Shown piece by piece: positions 40,780-49,213 of a stretch of DNA of 64,000 nt (positions within the stretch are counted from its first letter, which is position 1; the number at the start of each line of letters is the position of its first letter). The stretch is from Streptomyces aureoverticillatus (GTDB lineage: Bacteria > Actinomycetota > Actinomycetes > Streptomycetales > Streptomycetaceae). A program made the position numbers and the translations under genes. The notes below the pieces were generated by a model that searched no databases, had not been told where the DNA came from, and saw only the letters and a program-made list of their open reading frames with translations. Location of the stretch: contig NZ_BMSY01000001.1 in the NCBI RefSeq assembly GCF_014649395.1, positions 310,001 through 374,000 on the forward strand, given 5' to 3'.

Positions 40780-42507
40780 CTACTTGACCGCGACCTGGGA
40801 GACGTCGAGGACGCCCGTCCAGTCACTGATCACGACGTTCTTGACGTCCTTGCCGTACAGGCGCTTGTAGACCGGGTGGAACAGCGGCACGTTCAGGGCC
40901 TCGGCGCCGATCTTCTTGTCAAGAGCGCCCCACCTCTTGGCGGCCTCGTCGTGATCGGTCAACTTGTTGATCGCGTCAATCTCCGCATTGACCGACTTGT
41001 CATTGTGGAAGCTGGAGTTGAAGTTGTATCCATCGTTGACAATCTGGCGGCCATCGAAGATCGGCGACAGGAACGGACCGCCGGAGGGCCAGTCGGCGCC
41101 CCAGTGGGCGAGGAACAGACCCGGCTCGTCCTTGGCGTCGTGGACCTTGTCCTCGTAGTCGTTGTCCTCCAGGCCCTGGAGCTTGACGGTGATGCCGGCC
41201 TTCTTCAGGGCGTCCTGGAGGGCGGTGGCGATCTCGGGGCTGGTCTCGAAGTTCTTGGCGTTGGAGTGCGTGAGGGTGATGGTCAGGCCGTCCTTGTGGC
41301 CGGCCTCCTTCAGCAGTTCCTTGGCCTTCTTCGGGTTGCCGGACGCGCCCGCCGGGAAGTGGTCGAACTTCGTGTGGCCGAAGGACTTCTGGTTCGGCAG
41401 GAAGGTGGTGGCGGGCTCGGCGAGCGAGGAGCCGCCCGCGGCGTTGACGACGGAGGTGCGGTCGACGGCGTAGGCGATGGCCTGCCGGACCTTCGGGTCG
41501 TCGAACGGCTTCACCTTCGGGTTGAAGGCGAGGTAGTTGGTGTAGCCGAAGTGGCCGGTGCCGACCTGCGCGGCGAGCTTCTTGTCGCCGCTGACCTTGG
41601 CGAGTTCGGCGGGCCCGAGGTTGGTGTCGGTGGTGACGGCGGCGGCGTCGGCGCCCTGGCTCGCGGAGAGCCGCTGGTTGATGACGGACGAGTTGAGGCC
41701 GGAGCGTACGTCGATCCTGTCGGGGTAGGCCTTGCGCTCGGCGTCGGTCTCGGCGGACCAGTGCGGGTTGCGTTCCAGCTGCAGCCGCTCGCCGTCACCC
41801 GCGTTCTTGACGACCTTGTACGGGCCGGTCGAGACCGGATGCTCCTCGTACTTGGTGCCCTTGTCCTTGGCCTTCGGGACGGGTGCGAACGACGTCTGCG
41901 TGGCCACGTAGTCGAAGTCGCCGACGGGCTTGTTCAGCCGGAAGACGATCGTCCGGTCGTCCGGCGTCTCGACGGACTTCAGGCCCTTCTTGTCCTTGTA
42001 GGGGCCCTGGTAGGTGTCGCCGCCGATGAGCCAGTCCCGCAGGAAGGGCGCGCCGCCGGACAGTTCGGCGGCGAAGGAGCGCTCGATGCCGTACTTGATG
42101 TCCTTGGTCGTGACCGGCGAGCCGTCCTCGAACTTGAGACCCTTCTTGATCTTGTACGTCCACACCGTGGCGTTCTTGCTCGGCTTGCCGAGGCTCTCGG
42201 CGAGGTCAGGGACGACCTTCGCGCCCTCGGCGCCGTCCTCGCGGTTGCGGGTGGTCAGGGTGCGGAAGACGAGGCTCGGTATGTTGCCGCCGCCGGAGGT
42301 GTACAGGCGCGCCGGGTCGAAGTCGTTCTGCGGGTCGCTGTTGAGCACGGTGAGGGTGCCGCCCTGCCGCGGTTTGCCGCCGCCGCCCGCGTCGTTCTTG
42401 TCCTCGGGGCCCGCGCAGGCGGCGGCGCCCGAGGCCAGGACGACCAGGCTGGCGGATGCCGCTGCCACGCGGCGGGACATGACGGACTTCTGGCGACGCA
42501 GACGCAT
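40780..42507 (-). CDS. ABC transporter substrate-binding lipoprotein, family 5 (DppA/OppA type)
   Basis: A 575-residue extracytoplasmic binding protein. Signal: basic MRLRRQKSVMSRR, hydrophobic VAAASASLVVLASGA and an AAAC that can serve as lipobox. Family-5 landmarks: GGTLTVLNSDPQNDFDPA at the mature start, LAESLGKPSKNATVWTYKIKKGLKFEDGSPVTTKDIKYGIERSF (about 100-145), VRQAIAYAVDRTSVV and a C-terminal WGADWPSGG. It captures a peptide or similar solute for the two permeases and the fused ATPase. ATG 42507 follows GAGAGG; an upstream in-frame start lacks support. The operon promoter lies some 340 bp upstream with a leader peptide (42724-42816). Confidence 0.93.
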   Translation of the reverse strand: MRLRRQKSVMSRRVAAASASLVVLASGAAACAGPEDKNDAGGGGKPRQGGTLTVLNSDPQNDFDPARLYTSGGGNIPSLVFRTLTTRNREDGAEGAKVVPDLAESLGKPSKNATVWTYKIKKGLKFEDGSPVTTKDIKYGIERSFAAELSGGAPFLRDWLIGGDTYQGPYKDKKGLKSVETPDDRTIVFRLNKPVGDFDYVATQTSFAPVPKAKDKGTKYEEHPVSTGPYKVVKNAGDGERLQLERNPHWSAETDAERKAYPDRIDVRSGLNSSVINQRLSASQGADAAAVTTDTNLGPAELAKVSGDKKLAAQVGTGHFGYTNYLAFNPKVKPFDDPKVRQAIAYAVDRTSVVNAAGGSSLAEPATTFLPNQKSFGHTKFDHFPAGASGNPKKAKELLKEAGHKDGLTITLTHSNAKNFETSPEIATALQDALKKAGITVKLQGLEDNDYEDKVHDAKDEPGLFLAHWGADWPSGGPFLSPIFDGRQIVNDGYNFNSSFHNDKSVNAEIDAINKLTDHDEAAKRWGALDKKIGAEALNVPLFHPVYKRLYGKDVKNVVISDWTGVLDVSQVAVK

Positions 42508-42723
42508 CGGAGTGCCTCTCGGAAAGCGAATCGGAAAGCGAAGGAGAGAAGGAATCAGGGATTCGCGAGAGCCCACCCAGGGCGACGCACACCGAGTGCG
42601 GTTTCAGACCTGCCGCGCCGTGCCGCGCGCACCACGCGAAGGCGGTTCAGGCACACGGCAGGGAGGAATACGGCAGAGCAGAAAGAAAACGAAACAAACG
42701 CGACGCACTCGCCGGGGCGGGCG

Positions 42724-42816
42724 TCAGCGACAGTGAATGTCGGCCACGCAGAGCGCGGTCACGCCGAACAGCGCCAGCTCAAGGGCGGCGCTCGCGGAGG
42801 CGTGACGGTTCGACAT
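42724..42816 (-). CDS. Putative leaderless regulatory leader peptide, Cys near C terminus
   Basis: A 30-codon frame starting MSNRHASASAALELALFG and ending with two Cys in LCVADIHCR before TGA. The ATG (42816) is seven bases after the -10 box of a consensus promoter (TTGACA-N17-CATATT), so the transcript would begin at or beside the start codon and be translated leaderless. Short Cys-containing leader peptides of this kind sit ahead of sulfur-related and transporter genes in Streptomyces and are thought to sense cysteine supply. Between this peptide and the binding-protein gene are 216 bp. The control mechanism is inferred. Confidence 0.55.
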   Translation of the reverse strand: MSNRHASASAALELALFGVTALCVADIHCR

Positions 42817-42823
42817 GCGGAGA

Positions 42824-42852
42824 AATATGGACGATGCCGCGCGCAATGTCAA
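42824..42852 (-). promoter_or_regulatory. Consensus promoter of the ABC transporter operon leader
   Basis: Minus strand -35 TTGACA (42852-42847), 17-bp spacer, -10 CATATT (42829-42824). This is the best match to the vegetative promoter consensus in the window. Transcription would start near 42817, at the ATG of the leader peptide. Confidence 0.8.
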
Positions 42853-42905
42853 CGCGAGGCCCGGTTCGTCCCCCGTCCCGGTGCCGGGACCGGCGGCCGG
42901 GACGC

Positions 42906-44552
42906 TCAACTCTCCGGGAACGCCCAGGGGTTGGCCTTGCAGCGGATGCCGTCGTGGTCGAGGAACTTGGTCTGCTGCTGCATGACGGGCGCGAGTTCGC
43001 CGTCGCGGCGGCAGTCGACGTGGCCGTAGCCGAGCCGGTGGCCGACCTCGTGGTTGATCAGCATCTGCCGGTACGGGTGGATGCGGTCGCCGTAGGTCTT
43101 GGCGCCCTGCGCCCACCGGTAGGCGTTGATCATCACACGGCTCGTGGCGGCCGAATCGCACGACACATTCTGTTCCCAGGTGTCGAGGCCGGATTTGGCG
43201 CACCATTTCGCGGTGGTTCCCGGACTGGCCAGCGTAATGACGAAGTCGGGCTTTCCGGAGGAGATCCGTTCGAAGGTCCGGGCGCCGCCGTGCGCCCAAC
43301 TCCGGTCGTCGTTCAGGGTTTTCTGCACGGCCTGCGCGAACAGTCCACCGTCCAGGCCCATGCCCTTTTCCACGTCGACGCGGTAACGGAACTTCTGCCC
43401 CTTGCCGGGCGCCTTGTCGAATCCGCGGATCACGTCGAAGCCCCCGTCCGCGGTGAGTTTCGCGTCCAGCGGATACTTCTTGCCCATTTTCTCGTCGTAC
43501 GTCGCCGGGCGGGCGGGCGCCGGGTCGGACGGCGTGGGGCGGTTGTCCGAGCGGGACGCCTCGGAGTCCTGGTCGTCGCGGCTGTCGCCCTTCTCCGCGG
43601 CCCGGGGGGCCGGGCCGTCGCCCTTGGCGCCGTCGGCGACCTGACCGGCCACGACGACGGCGAGGACAGTGGTGACGGCGGCCGCGGCGATGCCGGTGAC
43701 GGTGCGCCCGCGCTTCTTCTCACGAACCTGGGCCGCGCGGGCGTCGGGGGGGCCGTCGTCTCCGTACGACCAGTCCTCCTCGCCGTCGTCGCCGTCGTCC
43801 CCGCCGTCGCCGGGCCCGTCGGTGTCCCAGGTGGTCACGGACTCGTACGGATCGCGCGGCGGGGTGCGCCGGGCGGCGGCCGCGCCGGCCGCGAACACGT
43901 CCGTGTCACCGGCGTCGTCGATGCCGGAGGTGCCGGCGGTGCCGTCGAACACGTCCGCGTCGTCGACGTCGGCGCCGAACGCGTCGACGTAATCCCGCCG
44001 GGGTCCGGGCGGTCCGGGCGCCATGGCCCCCGGCTGCTGCGGCGGCACGACGCCGTAGCCGGCGCCCATCCGGGGCCCGGCCGCGTCCCCTCCGACCTCG
44101 CCCCAGCCGCCCCCTGGTTCACGCTGCTCGGGGTGACCACCGCGGACGTGCAGGGCGGGCCGGGGGACGCCGTGGGGCGGGGTGTGCTGGGGGATGCCGT
44201 GCGGGGGCGTGCGCGGCGGGACGCCACCGCGCGGGGGTGTCTGCTGGGGCATGCCGTGCGGAGGGGTGTGCTGAGGCGCCCCGTGCGGCGGCGTCTGCTG
44301 AGGCACCCCGTGCGGAGGAGTGTGCTGCGGAACGCCATGGGGCGGCGTCTGCTGCGGGACCCCGCCCGGCGGGGTCACCTGCGGGACGCCGTGCGCGGGC
44401 GTGCCGTCCGGCGCGTCCGCACCGCGCCTGCGGCGGCCGGGGCCGGGTGCGGCGCCCTTGGGCTGCCCCTTCCCGGCACCGGCCTGCCGTATGCCGGAGG
44501 TACTGCTGTTGTCCGAGGTGTCGTCCGGGCCCCGGCGGCTATGACGTCCCAC
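42906..44552 (-). CDS. DUF3152 membrane-anchored metalloprotease-like protein
   Basis: A 548-residue protein. The N-terminal 270 residues are disordered: an RRRG-rich start, seven 9-residue repeats of the type GVPQQTPPH (27-bp tandem repeats at about 44160-44400), and acidic segments. One membrane helix, VTGIAAAAVTTVLAVVVAG (about 290-310), follows KKRGR. The external C-terminal domain (about 365-548) is DUF3152, with HEVGHRLGYGHVDC fitting the zincin HExxHxxxxxH motif and CxxxG Cys residues. It should therefore face outside the membrane and may be a metalloprotease; no activity is established that I know of. GTG 44552 has GAGG upstream. The M. tuberculosis homologue Rv3207c lies next to moeZ. 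Confidence 0.88.
   Translation of the reverse strand: MGRHSRRGPDDTSDNSSTSGIRQAGAGKGQPKGAAPGPGRRRRGADAPDGTPAHGVPQVTPPGGVPQQTPPHGVPQHTPPHGVPQQTPPHGAPQHTPPHGMPQQTPPRGGVPPRTPPHGIPQHTPPHGVPRPALHVRGGHPEQREPGGGWGEVGGDAAGPRMGAGYGVVPPQQPGAMAPGPPGPRRDYVDAFGADVDDADVFDGTAGTSGIDDAGDTDVFAAGAAAARRTPPRDPYESVTTWDTDGPGDGGDDGDDGEEDWSYGDDGPPDARAAQVREKKRGRTVTGIAAAAVTTVLAVVVAGQVADGAKGDGPAPRAAEKGDSRDDQDSEASRSDNRPTPSDPAPARPATYDEKMGKKYPLDAKLTADGGFDVIRGFDKAPGKGQKFRYRVDVEKGMGLDGGLFAQAVQKTLNDDRSWAHGGARTFERISSGKPDFVITLASPGTTAKWCAKSGLDTWEQNVSCDSAATSRVMINAYRWAQGAKTYGDRIHPYRQMLINHEVGHRLGYGHVDCRRDGELAPVMQQQTKFLDHDGIRCKANPWAFPES
44160..44400. repeat. 27-bp tandem repeats coding for TPPHGVPQ-type units
   Basis: Within the DUF3152 gene, units of 27 bp such as GGCACCCCGTGCGGAGGAGT recur about eight times with small changes. 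They encode 9-residue units (GVPQQTPPH, GVPQHTPPH, GAPQHTPPH, GMPQQTPPR, GIPQHTPPH). Start and end are approximate. Confidence 0.7.
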
Positions 44553-44560
44553 GCGGCGCC

Positions 44561-45664
44561 TCAGCTCCTCGAACCCGAATCGTGGCGGTCACTCACACCG
44601 CCACGATCGCGCACCGCACGCGGATCACTCAACTCATCCGCGCCGGCCACCTCATCCGTATCAGCCACGGCACCGGTCACGACATCGGCCACGGCATCGG
44701 TCACGGCCAACTCGCCCGTCTCGGCGAGCAGTTCACGGATCGCAGTGGCCACCGTCTCCGGATACTCCATCATCGCGACGTGCCCCGCGTCCGTGAGCAT
44801 GAGCAGCCGCGAGTCGCGGAAGGCCGCCGCCGCCTTGCGCGCCATGCGGTACGACACGAGCTGGTCCCGGCCGCCGTACACCAGCAGGGTCGGCGCGAGC
44901 ACCCGCTCCGCCTGCCGCCACAGACCGTGCTGACCACCCAGCGTGTACGCGTTCACGATGCCGCGCGCGGAGCGTGTCATCGCGTCCCAGAAGTACGGCA
45001 GCGCGAGCCGCCGCTCCATCTCGCGCACCGCGGCGCTGAAGCCCTCGGGCGTGACCCGCGCCGGATCGCCGTAACAGAGACCGAGCACGCCGCGGACCCG
45101 CTGCTCGGCCGACCACTCCCTGGTGAGCCGGGTGAACAGGGTCGTGACGCCGGGCACCGCGAGCAGCCCCGTGGGCACCGCCGCCCGCTGCACCCGCAGC
45201 TCGGGCAGCGCGGGCGAGATCAGCGTGAGCGTGCGCACCAGGTCCGGCCGCACCGCGGCGACCCGCGTCGACACGGCGCCGCCCAGCGAATTGGCCACCA
45301 GATGCACGGGGCCGCGCCCGGCGGCGTCCAGATAACGGATGACCGCGCGCGCGTGCCCGGTCACCGAATAGTCGCCGTCGTCCGGCGGCGGCGAGTCGCC
45401 GAAGCCCGGCAGGTCGATCGCCGCGCAGTCCACGACGTCCTCGAGCAGCGGCATCAGCGCCGACCAGTTCTGCGAGGACCCGCCGAGCCCGTGCACGTAC
45501 AGCGCGGGCGGCAGGCCGGGGCGCACCGAGGGGCGCGAGCGCACGTTCAGAGTGAGCCCGGGAAGGGCGACCGAGTCGAGCCGCTCGCCCTCGGCGACGG
45601 CGACGGCGCCCGGCTTGGGGGCGGGGACGGCGGCCAGCACGTCCGGCAACTCGGTCGAAGACAT
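44561..45664 (-). CDS. Alpha/beta hydrolase
   Basis: A 367-residue alpha/beta hydrolase with ALYVHGLGGSSQNWSALMP (oxyanion HG), the nucleophile elbow LVANSLGGAVS (Ser in NSLGG), an acid residue near LVYGGRDQLVSY and the His in LTDAGHVAMMEYPE. A C-terminal extension of about 55 residues is rich in Thr/Asp/Val repeats (DVVTGAVADTDEVAGADE). Substrate unknown. It starts at ATG 45664 and ends 8 bp before DUF3152 in the same direction, so the two are co-transcribed. Confidence 0.87.
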   Translation of the reverse strand: MSSTELPDVLAAVPAPKPGAVAVAEGERLDSVALPGLTLNVRSRPSVRPGLPPALYVHGLGGSSQNWSALMPLLEDVVDCAAIDLPGFGDSPPPDDGDYSVTGHARAVIRYLDAAGRGPVHLVANSLGGAVSTRVAAVRPDLVRTLTLISPALPELRVQRAAVPTGLLAVPGVTTLFTRLTREWSAEQRVRGVLGLCYGDPARVTPEGFSAAVREMERRLALPYFWDAMTRSARGIVNAYTLGGQHGLWRQAERVLAPTLLVYGGRDQLVSYRMARKAAAAFRDSRLLMLTDAGHVAMMEYPETVATAIRELLAETGELAVTDAVADVVTGAVADTDEVAGADELSDPRAVRDRGGVSDRHDSGSRS

Positions 45665-45892
45665 GCGGGCAATGTTACGAGACGATCACGCGTGGGATCG
45701 CGTGTTCGGCATCACAGATCCGGGACAGATCGCGTAGCGGCCCGTGCGGGTCTTCCCTAGGCTCAGAGGGAAGAGGACCGAGAGGCTCGCAAGGCATGAA
45801 GGCAGGTCCCAGGGAAACCCCCAGGGAGAACCCGGGAAACCCGGGAAACAGAGACAGAGCAAGCCCTCAGGGAAGAGAGCCGAGGAGTCCAC

Positions 45893-46117
45893 ATGACCGT
45901 CGATCCCAGCGACCCCGACACCTTCGCGGCCGAGCAGGCCGAGGAGGAAGAGAGCAGCCCGGAGACCCCGGAGGCCGACTCCGCGGAACAGCACACCGAC
46001 CTCGCGCCGGAGCAGGACGACTCCCTCAAGGACGCCGATCCGAACGCCGCCAACGAGGCCGACCTGGCCGAACAGGCCCGCGTGGTGTCGATCGACGAGG
46101 ACGACTACCGCTCATGA
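45893..46117 (+). CDS. Small acidic protein of unknown function
   Basis: A 74-residue, strongly acidic protein (MTVDPSDPDTFAAEQAEEEE at the start, VVSIDEDDYRS at the end). ATG 45893 has GAGGAG upstream. The composition suggests an intrinsically disordered protein. I recognise no domain. It is read away from the hydrolase-DUF3152 operon and precedes the TetR gene by about 165 bp. Confidence 0.72.
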   Translation: MTVDPSDPDTFAAEQAEEEESSPETPEADSAEQHTDLAPEQDDSLKDADPNAANEADLAEQARVVSIDEDDYRS

Positions 46118-46281
46118 CGGGGGAGCTGCCCGTGTTTGCCCTGCTACGCACGGCTGCCGGGGACTGTTGAGGGCGTCCGGTCCGTGAAATTCTGCGCTCG
46201 CACCGCGCACATCACAGTTACCGAAAAGTACGATGGCGTCGCGGCGCACACCGCAGCACAAGGACGACTTTGGGAGGCGGC

Positions 46282-46923
46282 GTGACAGCCATCGAGCAGA
46301 CAGAGGCGGCACGCCCGCGGGGCACACGCCTGCCGCGCCGTGCCCGACGCAATCAACTTCTGGGCGCGGCCCAGGAGGTCTTCGTCGCCCAGGGGTACCA
46401 CGCGGCGGCCATGGACGACATCGCCGAGCGGGCGGGCGTCAGCAAGCCGGTGCTGTACCAGCACTTCCCCGGCAAGCTCGACCTCTATCTCGCGCTGCTC
46501 GACCAGCACTGCGAGAACCTCCTGCTGGCGGTCCGCGCGGCGCTCGCGTCCACCACGGACAACAAGCAGCGCGTCGCGGCGACGATGGACGCCTATTTCG
46601 GGTACGTCGAGGACGACGGCGGCGCGTTCCGGCTGGTCTTCGAGTCGGACCTGACGAACGAGCCCGCGGTCCGCGAGCGCGTGGACAAGGTCACCCTGGA
46701 GTGCGCGGAGGCGATCTGCGAGGTCATCGCGGAGGACACCGGCCTGTCCAAGTCCGAGTCGATGCTGCTCGCCTCCGGCCTCGGCGGCCTCGCCCAGGTC
46801 GTCGCGCGCTACTGGCTGCACAGCGACGGCGGCGTACCGCGCGAGAAGGCGGTGCAGTTGCTCACGTCCCTGGCCTGGCGCGGCATCGCCGGCTTCCCGC
46901 TGCACGGCGCCGAGGGTCACTGA
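46282..46923 (+). CDS. TetR/AcrR family transcriptional regulator
   Basis: A 213-residue regulator. The N-terminal helix-turn-helix is in RRNQLLGAAQEVFVAQGYHAAAMDDIAERAGVSKPVLYQHFPGKLDLYLALL (residues about 25-77), a good TetR match with the YxHF recognition helix. The C-terminal domain, about 80-213, is all-helical and would bind an unknown ligand and dimerise. GTG 46282 follows GGGAGG (46272-46277) at the right distance. The homologous Rv3208 sits beside the DUF3107 gene in M. tuberculosis as here. The stop codon lies in a 21-bp repeat. Confidence 0.92.
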   Translation: MTAIEQTEAARPRGTRLPRRARRNQLLGAAQEVFVAQGYHAAAMDDIAERAGVSKPVLYQHFPGKLDLYLALLDQHCENLLLAVRAALASTTDNKQRVAATMDAYFGYVEDDGGAFRLVFESDLTNEPAVRERVDKVTLECAEAICEVIAEDTGLSKSESMLLASGLGGLAQVVARYWLHSDGGVPREKAVQLLTSLAWRGIAGFPLHGAEGH

Positions 46924-46971
46924 CCGCGCGCCGAAGGCCACCGGCCGCACGCCGAGGGTCACTGACCGCGC
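46909..46971. repeat. Three 21-bp tandem units across the TetR stop codon
   Basis: GCCGAGGGTCACTGACCGCGC at 46909-46929 and 46951-46971 are identical; the middle unit, GCCGAAGGCCACCGGCCGCAC type (46930-46950), is diverged. The TetR TGA is inside the first unit, so the repeats duplicate the end of the gene into the spacer. Confidence 0.75.
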
Positions 46972-47110
46972 GTTTGTTCCCGCCGTCCGCCGTCGGCGTG
47001 TTCGCTCCTGGCTGCACGGCCGGAGCCGTTCACGTCCCCTCTCCGGGCTAATCTGTGCTGGGTACGGCGCGGGCGGCCGCGCACATCACTGACCGTCGGA
47101 GGGACAAAGC

Positions 47111-47338
47111 GTGGAGGTCAAGATCGGCGTGCAGCACGCGCCTCGCGAGATCGTTCTGGAGAGCGGTCAGAGCGTCGAGGAGGTCGAGAGCGCGGTGTCC
47201 GAGGCCCTGTCGGGCAAGGCCCAGCTGCTGACCCTGGCGGACGACAAGGGCCGCAAGGTCCTGGTGCCGGCCGACCGCCTCGCGTATGTGGAGATCGGCG
47301 AGCCGACCGTGCGCAAGGTGGGCTTCGGCGCCCTGTAG
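47111..47338 (+). CDS. DUF3107 family protein
   Basis: A 75-residue protein matching DUF3107: EVKIGVQHAPREIVLESGQS, then a central LLTLADDKGRKVLVPADRLAYVEIG and a C-terminal VRKVGFG. GTG 47111 follows GGAGGG. The M. tuberculosis homologue Rv3208A (TB9.4) is an abundant small protein of unknown role located after the same TetR gene. A strong terminator follows at 47353-47410. Confidence 0.92.
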   Translation: MEVKIGVQHAPREIVLESGQSVEEVESAVSEALSGKAQLLTLADDKGRKVLVPADRLAYVEIGEPTVRKVGFGAL

Positions 47339-47352
47339 GACAGCGCGCGCTC

Positions 47353-47410
47353 AGCACGAAGGAACGGCCCGGTGGCAGTCGCCACCGGGCCGTTCGTCTT
47401 CCTTCGTGCT
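47353..47410. terminator. Nested bidirectional terminator after DUF3107
   Basis: An inner stem GAACGGCCCGGTGGC (47362-47376) with its complement (47381-47395) around AGTC, and outer arms AGCACGAAGG (47353-47362) with CCTTCGTGCT (47401-47410). The arms make an unusually long two-part hairpin. Confidence 0.8.
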
Positions 47411-47548
47411 GCCGATTCCTTTGTGCCGAGCCGCGCCGTGTCCTGAACTCGCTTCGGGGCGCCGGTGTATGGAGGATTGCGTTCCGACACCTAGGGGTAA
47501 GACCGGCTACGACCGTTTTGCACCTGGCCACGAGGGAGGGAACACACC

Positions 47549-47818
47549 GTGATCCTCGAAGCGCTCGGCTCCGCACTCATCGGCCTTGCCCTGGCCTGGG
47601 CGACGGCCCGCCGTCTGCCCCACCGGCTGCCCGCGCGGACGCTGGTGCTTGCGACCGGCGTGGGCGGAGCGCTGATCGGAGCGTTCATCACGCACATGGC
47701 GCTGGGCTCGGGCCACACGCCCGCGACCCTCGTCGGCGCCCTCGCCGTCTCGGCCGCGCTGCTGTCCCTGCTGGTGCGCCCCACCCGCCGCCTGCACCGC
47801 CGCCAGGCACCTGCCTAG
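47549..47818 (+). CDS. Small membrane protein
   Basis: An 89-residue protein with three likely membrane helices (MILEALGSALIGLALAWA, LVLATGVGGALIGAFITHM, LVGALAVSAALLSLLV) and a basic C terminus (RPTRRLHRRQAPA). GTG 47549 follows GGAGGG. No family recognised. It corresponds in position to Rv3209 of M. tuberculosis, but I cannot show homology by eye. Confidence 0.75.
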   Translation: MILEALGSALIGLALAWATARRLPHRLPARTLVLATGVGGALIGAFITHMALGSGHTPATLVGALAVSAALLSLLVRPTRRLHRRQAPA

Positions 47819-47860
47819 GGCCTGGCGGCCGGTGAACGCAGGCCAGAGGAAAGACAGCCC

Positions 47861-47920
47861 GTCCGGCGTTTGAGGACGAGCCCGGAGCTCGTCCGGCGTT
47901 TGAGGACGAGCCCGGAGGGC
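47861..47920. repeat. Two tandem copies of the CGTCCGGCGTTTGAGGACG repeat
   Basis: CGTCCGGCGTTTGAGGACGA followed by GCCCGGAG occurs at 47861-47888 and 47891-47918. This is the same intergenic repeat family as at 28.36 and 55.6 kb. It lies between convergent genes and may help end transcription. Confidence 0.75.
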
Positions 47921-47980
47921 GACCGACGGCCACCCGCCCGGGGCCGCGGAGAACGTGGGCGGCGCGCCAGGACAGCTCGG

Positions 47981-48772
47981 CTAGGCCGCCAGGCCAAGTG
48001 CGGCCATCCGCTTGGTGTGCGCCTCGGTGATGCGGGAGAACATCCGCCCGACCTCCGCGAGGTCGAAACCGTCCGCGACGCCCCCGACCAGCATGGTCGA
48101 CAGCGCGTCCCGGTCGGCGACCACCCGCTGCGACTGGGAGAGGGCCTCGCCCATGAGCCGCCGGGCCCACAGCGCGAGCCGTCCGCCGACCCGCGGATCG
48201 GCGTCGATCGCGGCCCGTACCTTCTCGACGGCGAAGCTGGCGTGCCCGGTGTCGTCGAGGACACCGAGGACGAGGCGGCGCGTGTCCACGTCGAGCCGCG
48301 CCGCGACCTCGCGGTAGAAGTCGCTGGCGATCGAGTCGCCGACGTACGCCTTGACCAGGCCCTCCAGCCAGTCGGACGGCGCCGTCTGCTTGTGGAAGCC
48401 GTCGAGCGCCTCGACGAACGGCTCCATGGCCGCCGTCGGCTCCTGCCCGACCGCCGCGAGCCGGTCCCGCAACTGCTCGAAGTGGTGGAACTCGGCGGAC
48501 GCCATCTTCGCCAGCTCCGCCTTGTCGGCGAGCGTCGGCGCCAGCTTCGCGTCCTCCGCGAGCCGCTCGAACGCCGCCAGCTCGCCGTACGCGAGCGCGC
48601 CCAGCAGATCCACGACGGCGGCGCGGTACTGCGGGTCGGCGGAAGCTTTCGCCCAGTCCTGGGCGGCGACCCCGGTGGGGGCCGCGGCGTCCGCGGCGGA
48701 TTCGGGAGATTTGGCGGAGTCAGCGGATTCGGGGGATTCGGGGGGCTGTGCGGCGGTGTCAGGCGTCTCCAT
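47981..48772 (-). CDS. Ferritin-like (MiaE-like fold) protein
   Basis: A 263-residue protein. The first 45 residues are a Pro/Ser/Asp/Glu-rich disordered tail. Helices with diiron-type residues follow: YGELAAFERLAEDAK, MASAEFHHFEQLRDRL (ExxH), YVGDSIASDFYREVAAR and DDTGHASFAVEKVRAAI. This pattern fits the ferritin-like domain of the MiaE-related hydroxylase family. Function unknown. ATG 48772 is the only sensible start. The homologous Rv3210c also lies opposite the DEAD helicase gene rhlE, with which this gene shares a 440-bp divergent promoter region. Confidence 0.85.
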   Translation of the reverse strand: METPDTAAQPPESPESADSAKSPESAADAAAPTGVAAQDWAKASADPQYRAAVVDLLGALAYGELAAFERLAEDAKLAPTLADKAELAKMASAEFHHFEQLRDRLAAVGQEPTAAMEPFVEALDGFHKQTAPSDWLEGLVKAYVGDSIASDFYREVAARLDVDTRRLVLGVLDDTGHASFAVEKVRAAIDADPRVGGRLALWARRLMGEALSQSQRVVADRDALSTMLVGGVADGFDLAEVGRMFSRITEAHTKRMAALGLAA

Positions 48773-49213
48773 GAAGCGCACAATAGCCCGCCTGCACTGG
48801 GGCGTAAGGGCCTGGTCAGCCAGTGTGACGACCACGACGTGGTCAATCAGCGGGCCCGCGGGGCCCTCGATTGAGGGTGGTGGTGGGAGACGGGCGGGAC
48901 AAATCGCCGGACACGTATGCGAGATTCCGGGGTACAGTGGTAATGCGCCCGCCGAATATTCGACGGGCCGCATGAATGAGGATGCCCGGTCGGTGGCCCG
49001 ATCGGCTCCGACCAGACAGCCCTCCAGGGCGGTACGCATCGTGCGTACGGCATGCGGAGGGACCCCCTCAGCGGTGTGAGCGCTCGAGCGTCGGCAGTGG
49101 TCCCGTGCCACCCGGCTCGCCCGGCTCGTTCCCCATAGGCGGCCGGCAGTCCCCGGCACGGTCACGACCCCCAGCGTTCGCCTCGCGCCGCGTCTCACAG
49201 AAGAGGCATTGCC
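48773..49213. other. Divergent intergenic region with long leader of the DEAD helicase gene
   Basis: 441 bp without a gene. It has a -10-like TACAGT (48933-48938), a 10-bp palindrome CGAATATTCG (48953-48962) and a hairpin GTACGCA-TCG-TGCGTAC (49032-49048). If transcription starts near 48945, the helicase mRNA has a leader of about 270 nt, long enough for RNA-level control. Confidence 0.5.
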
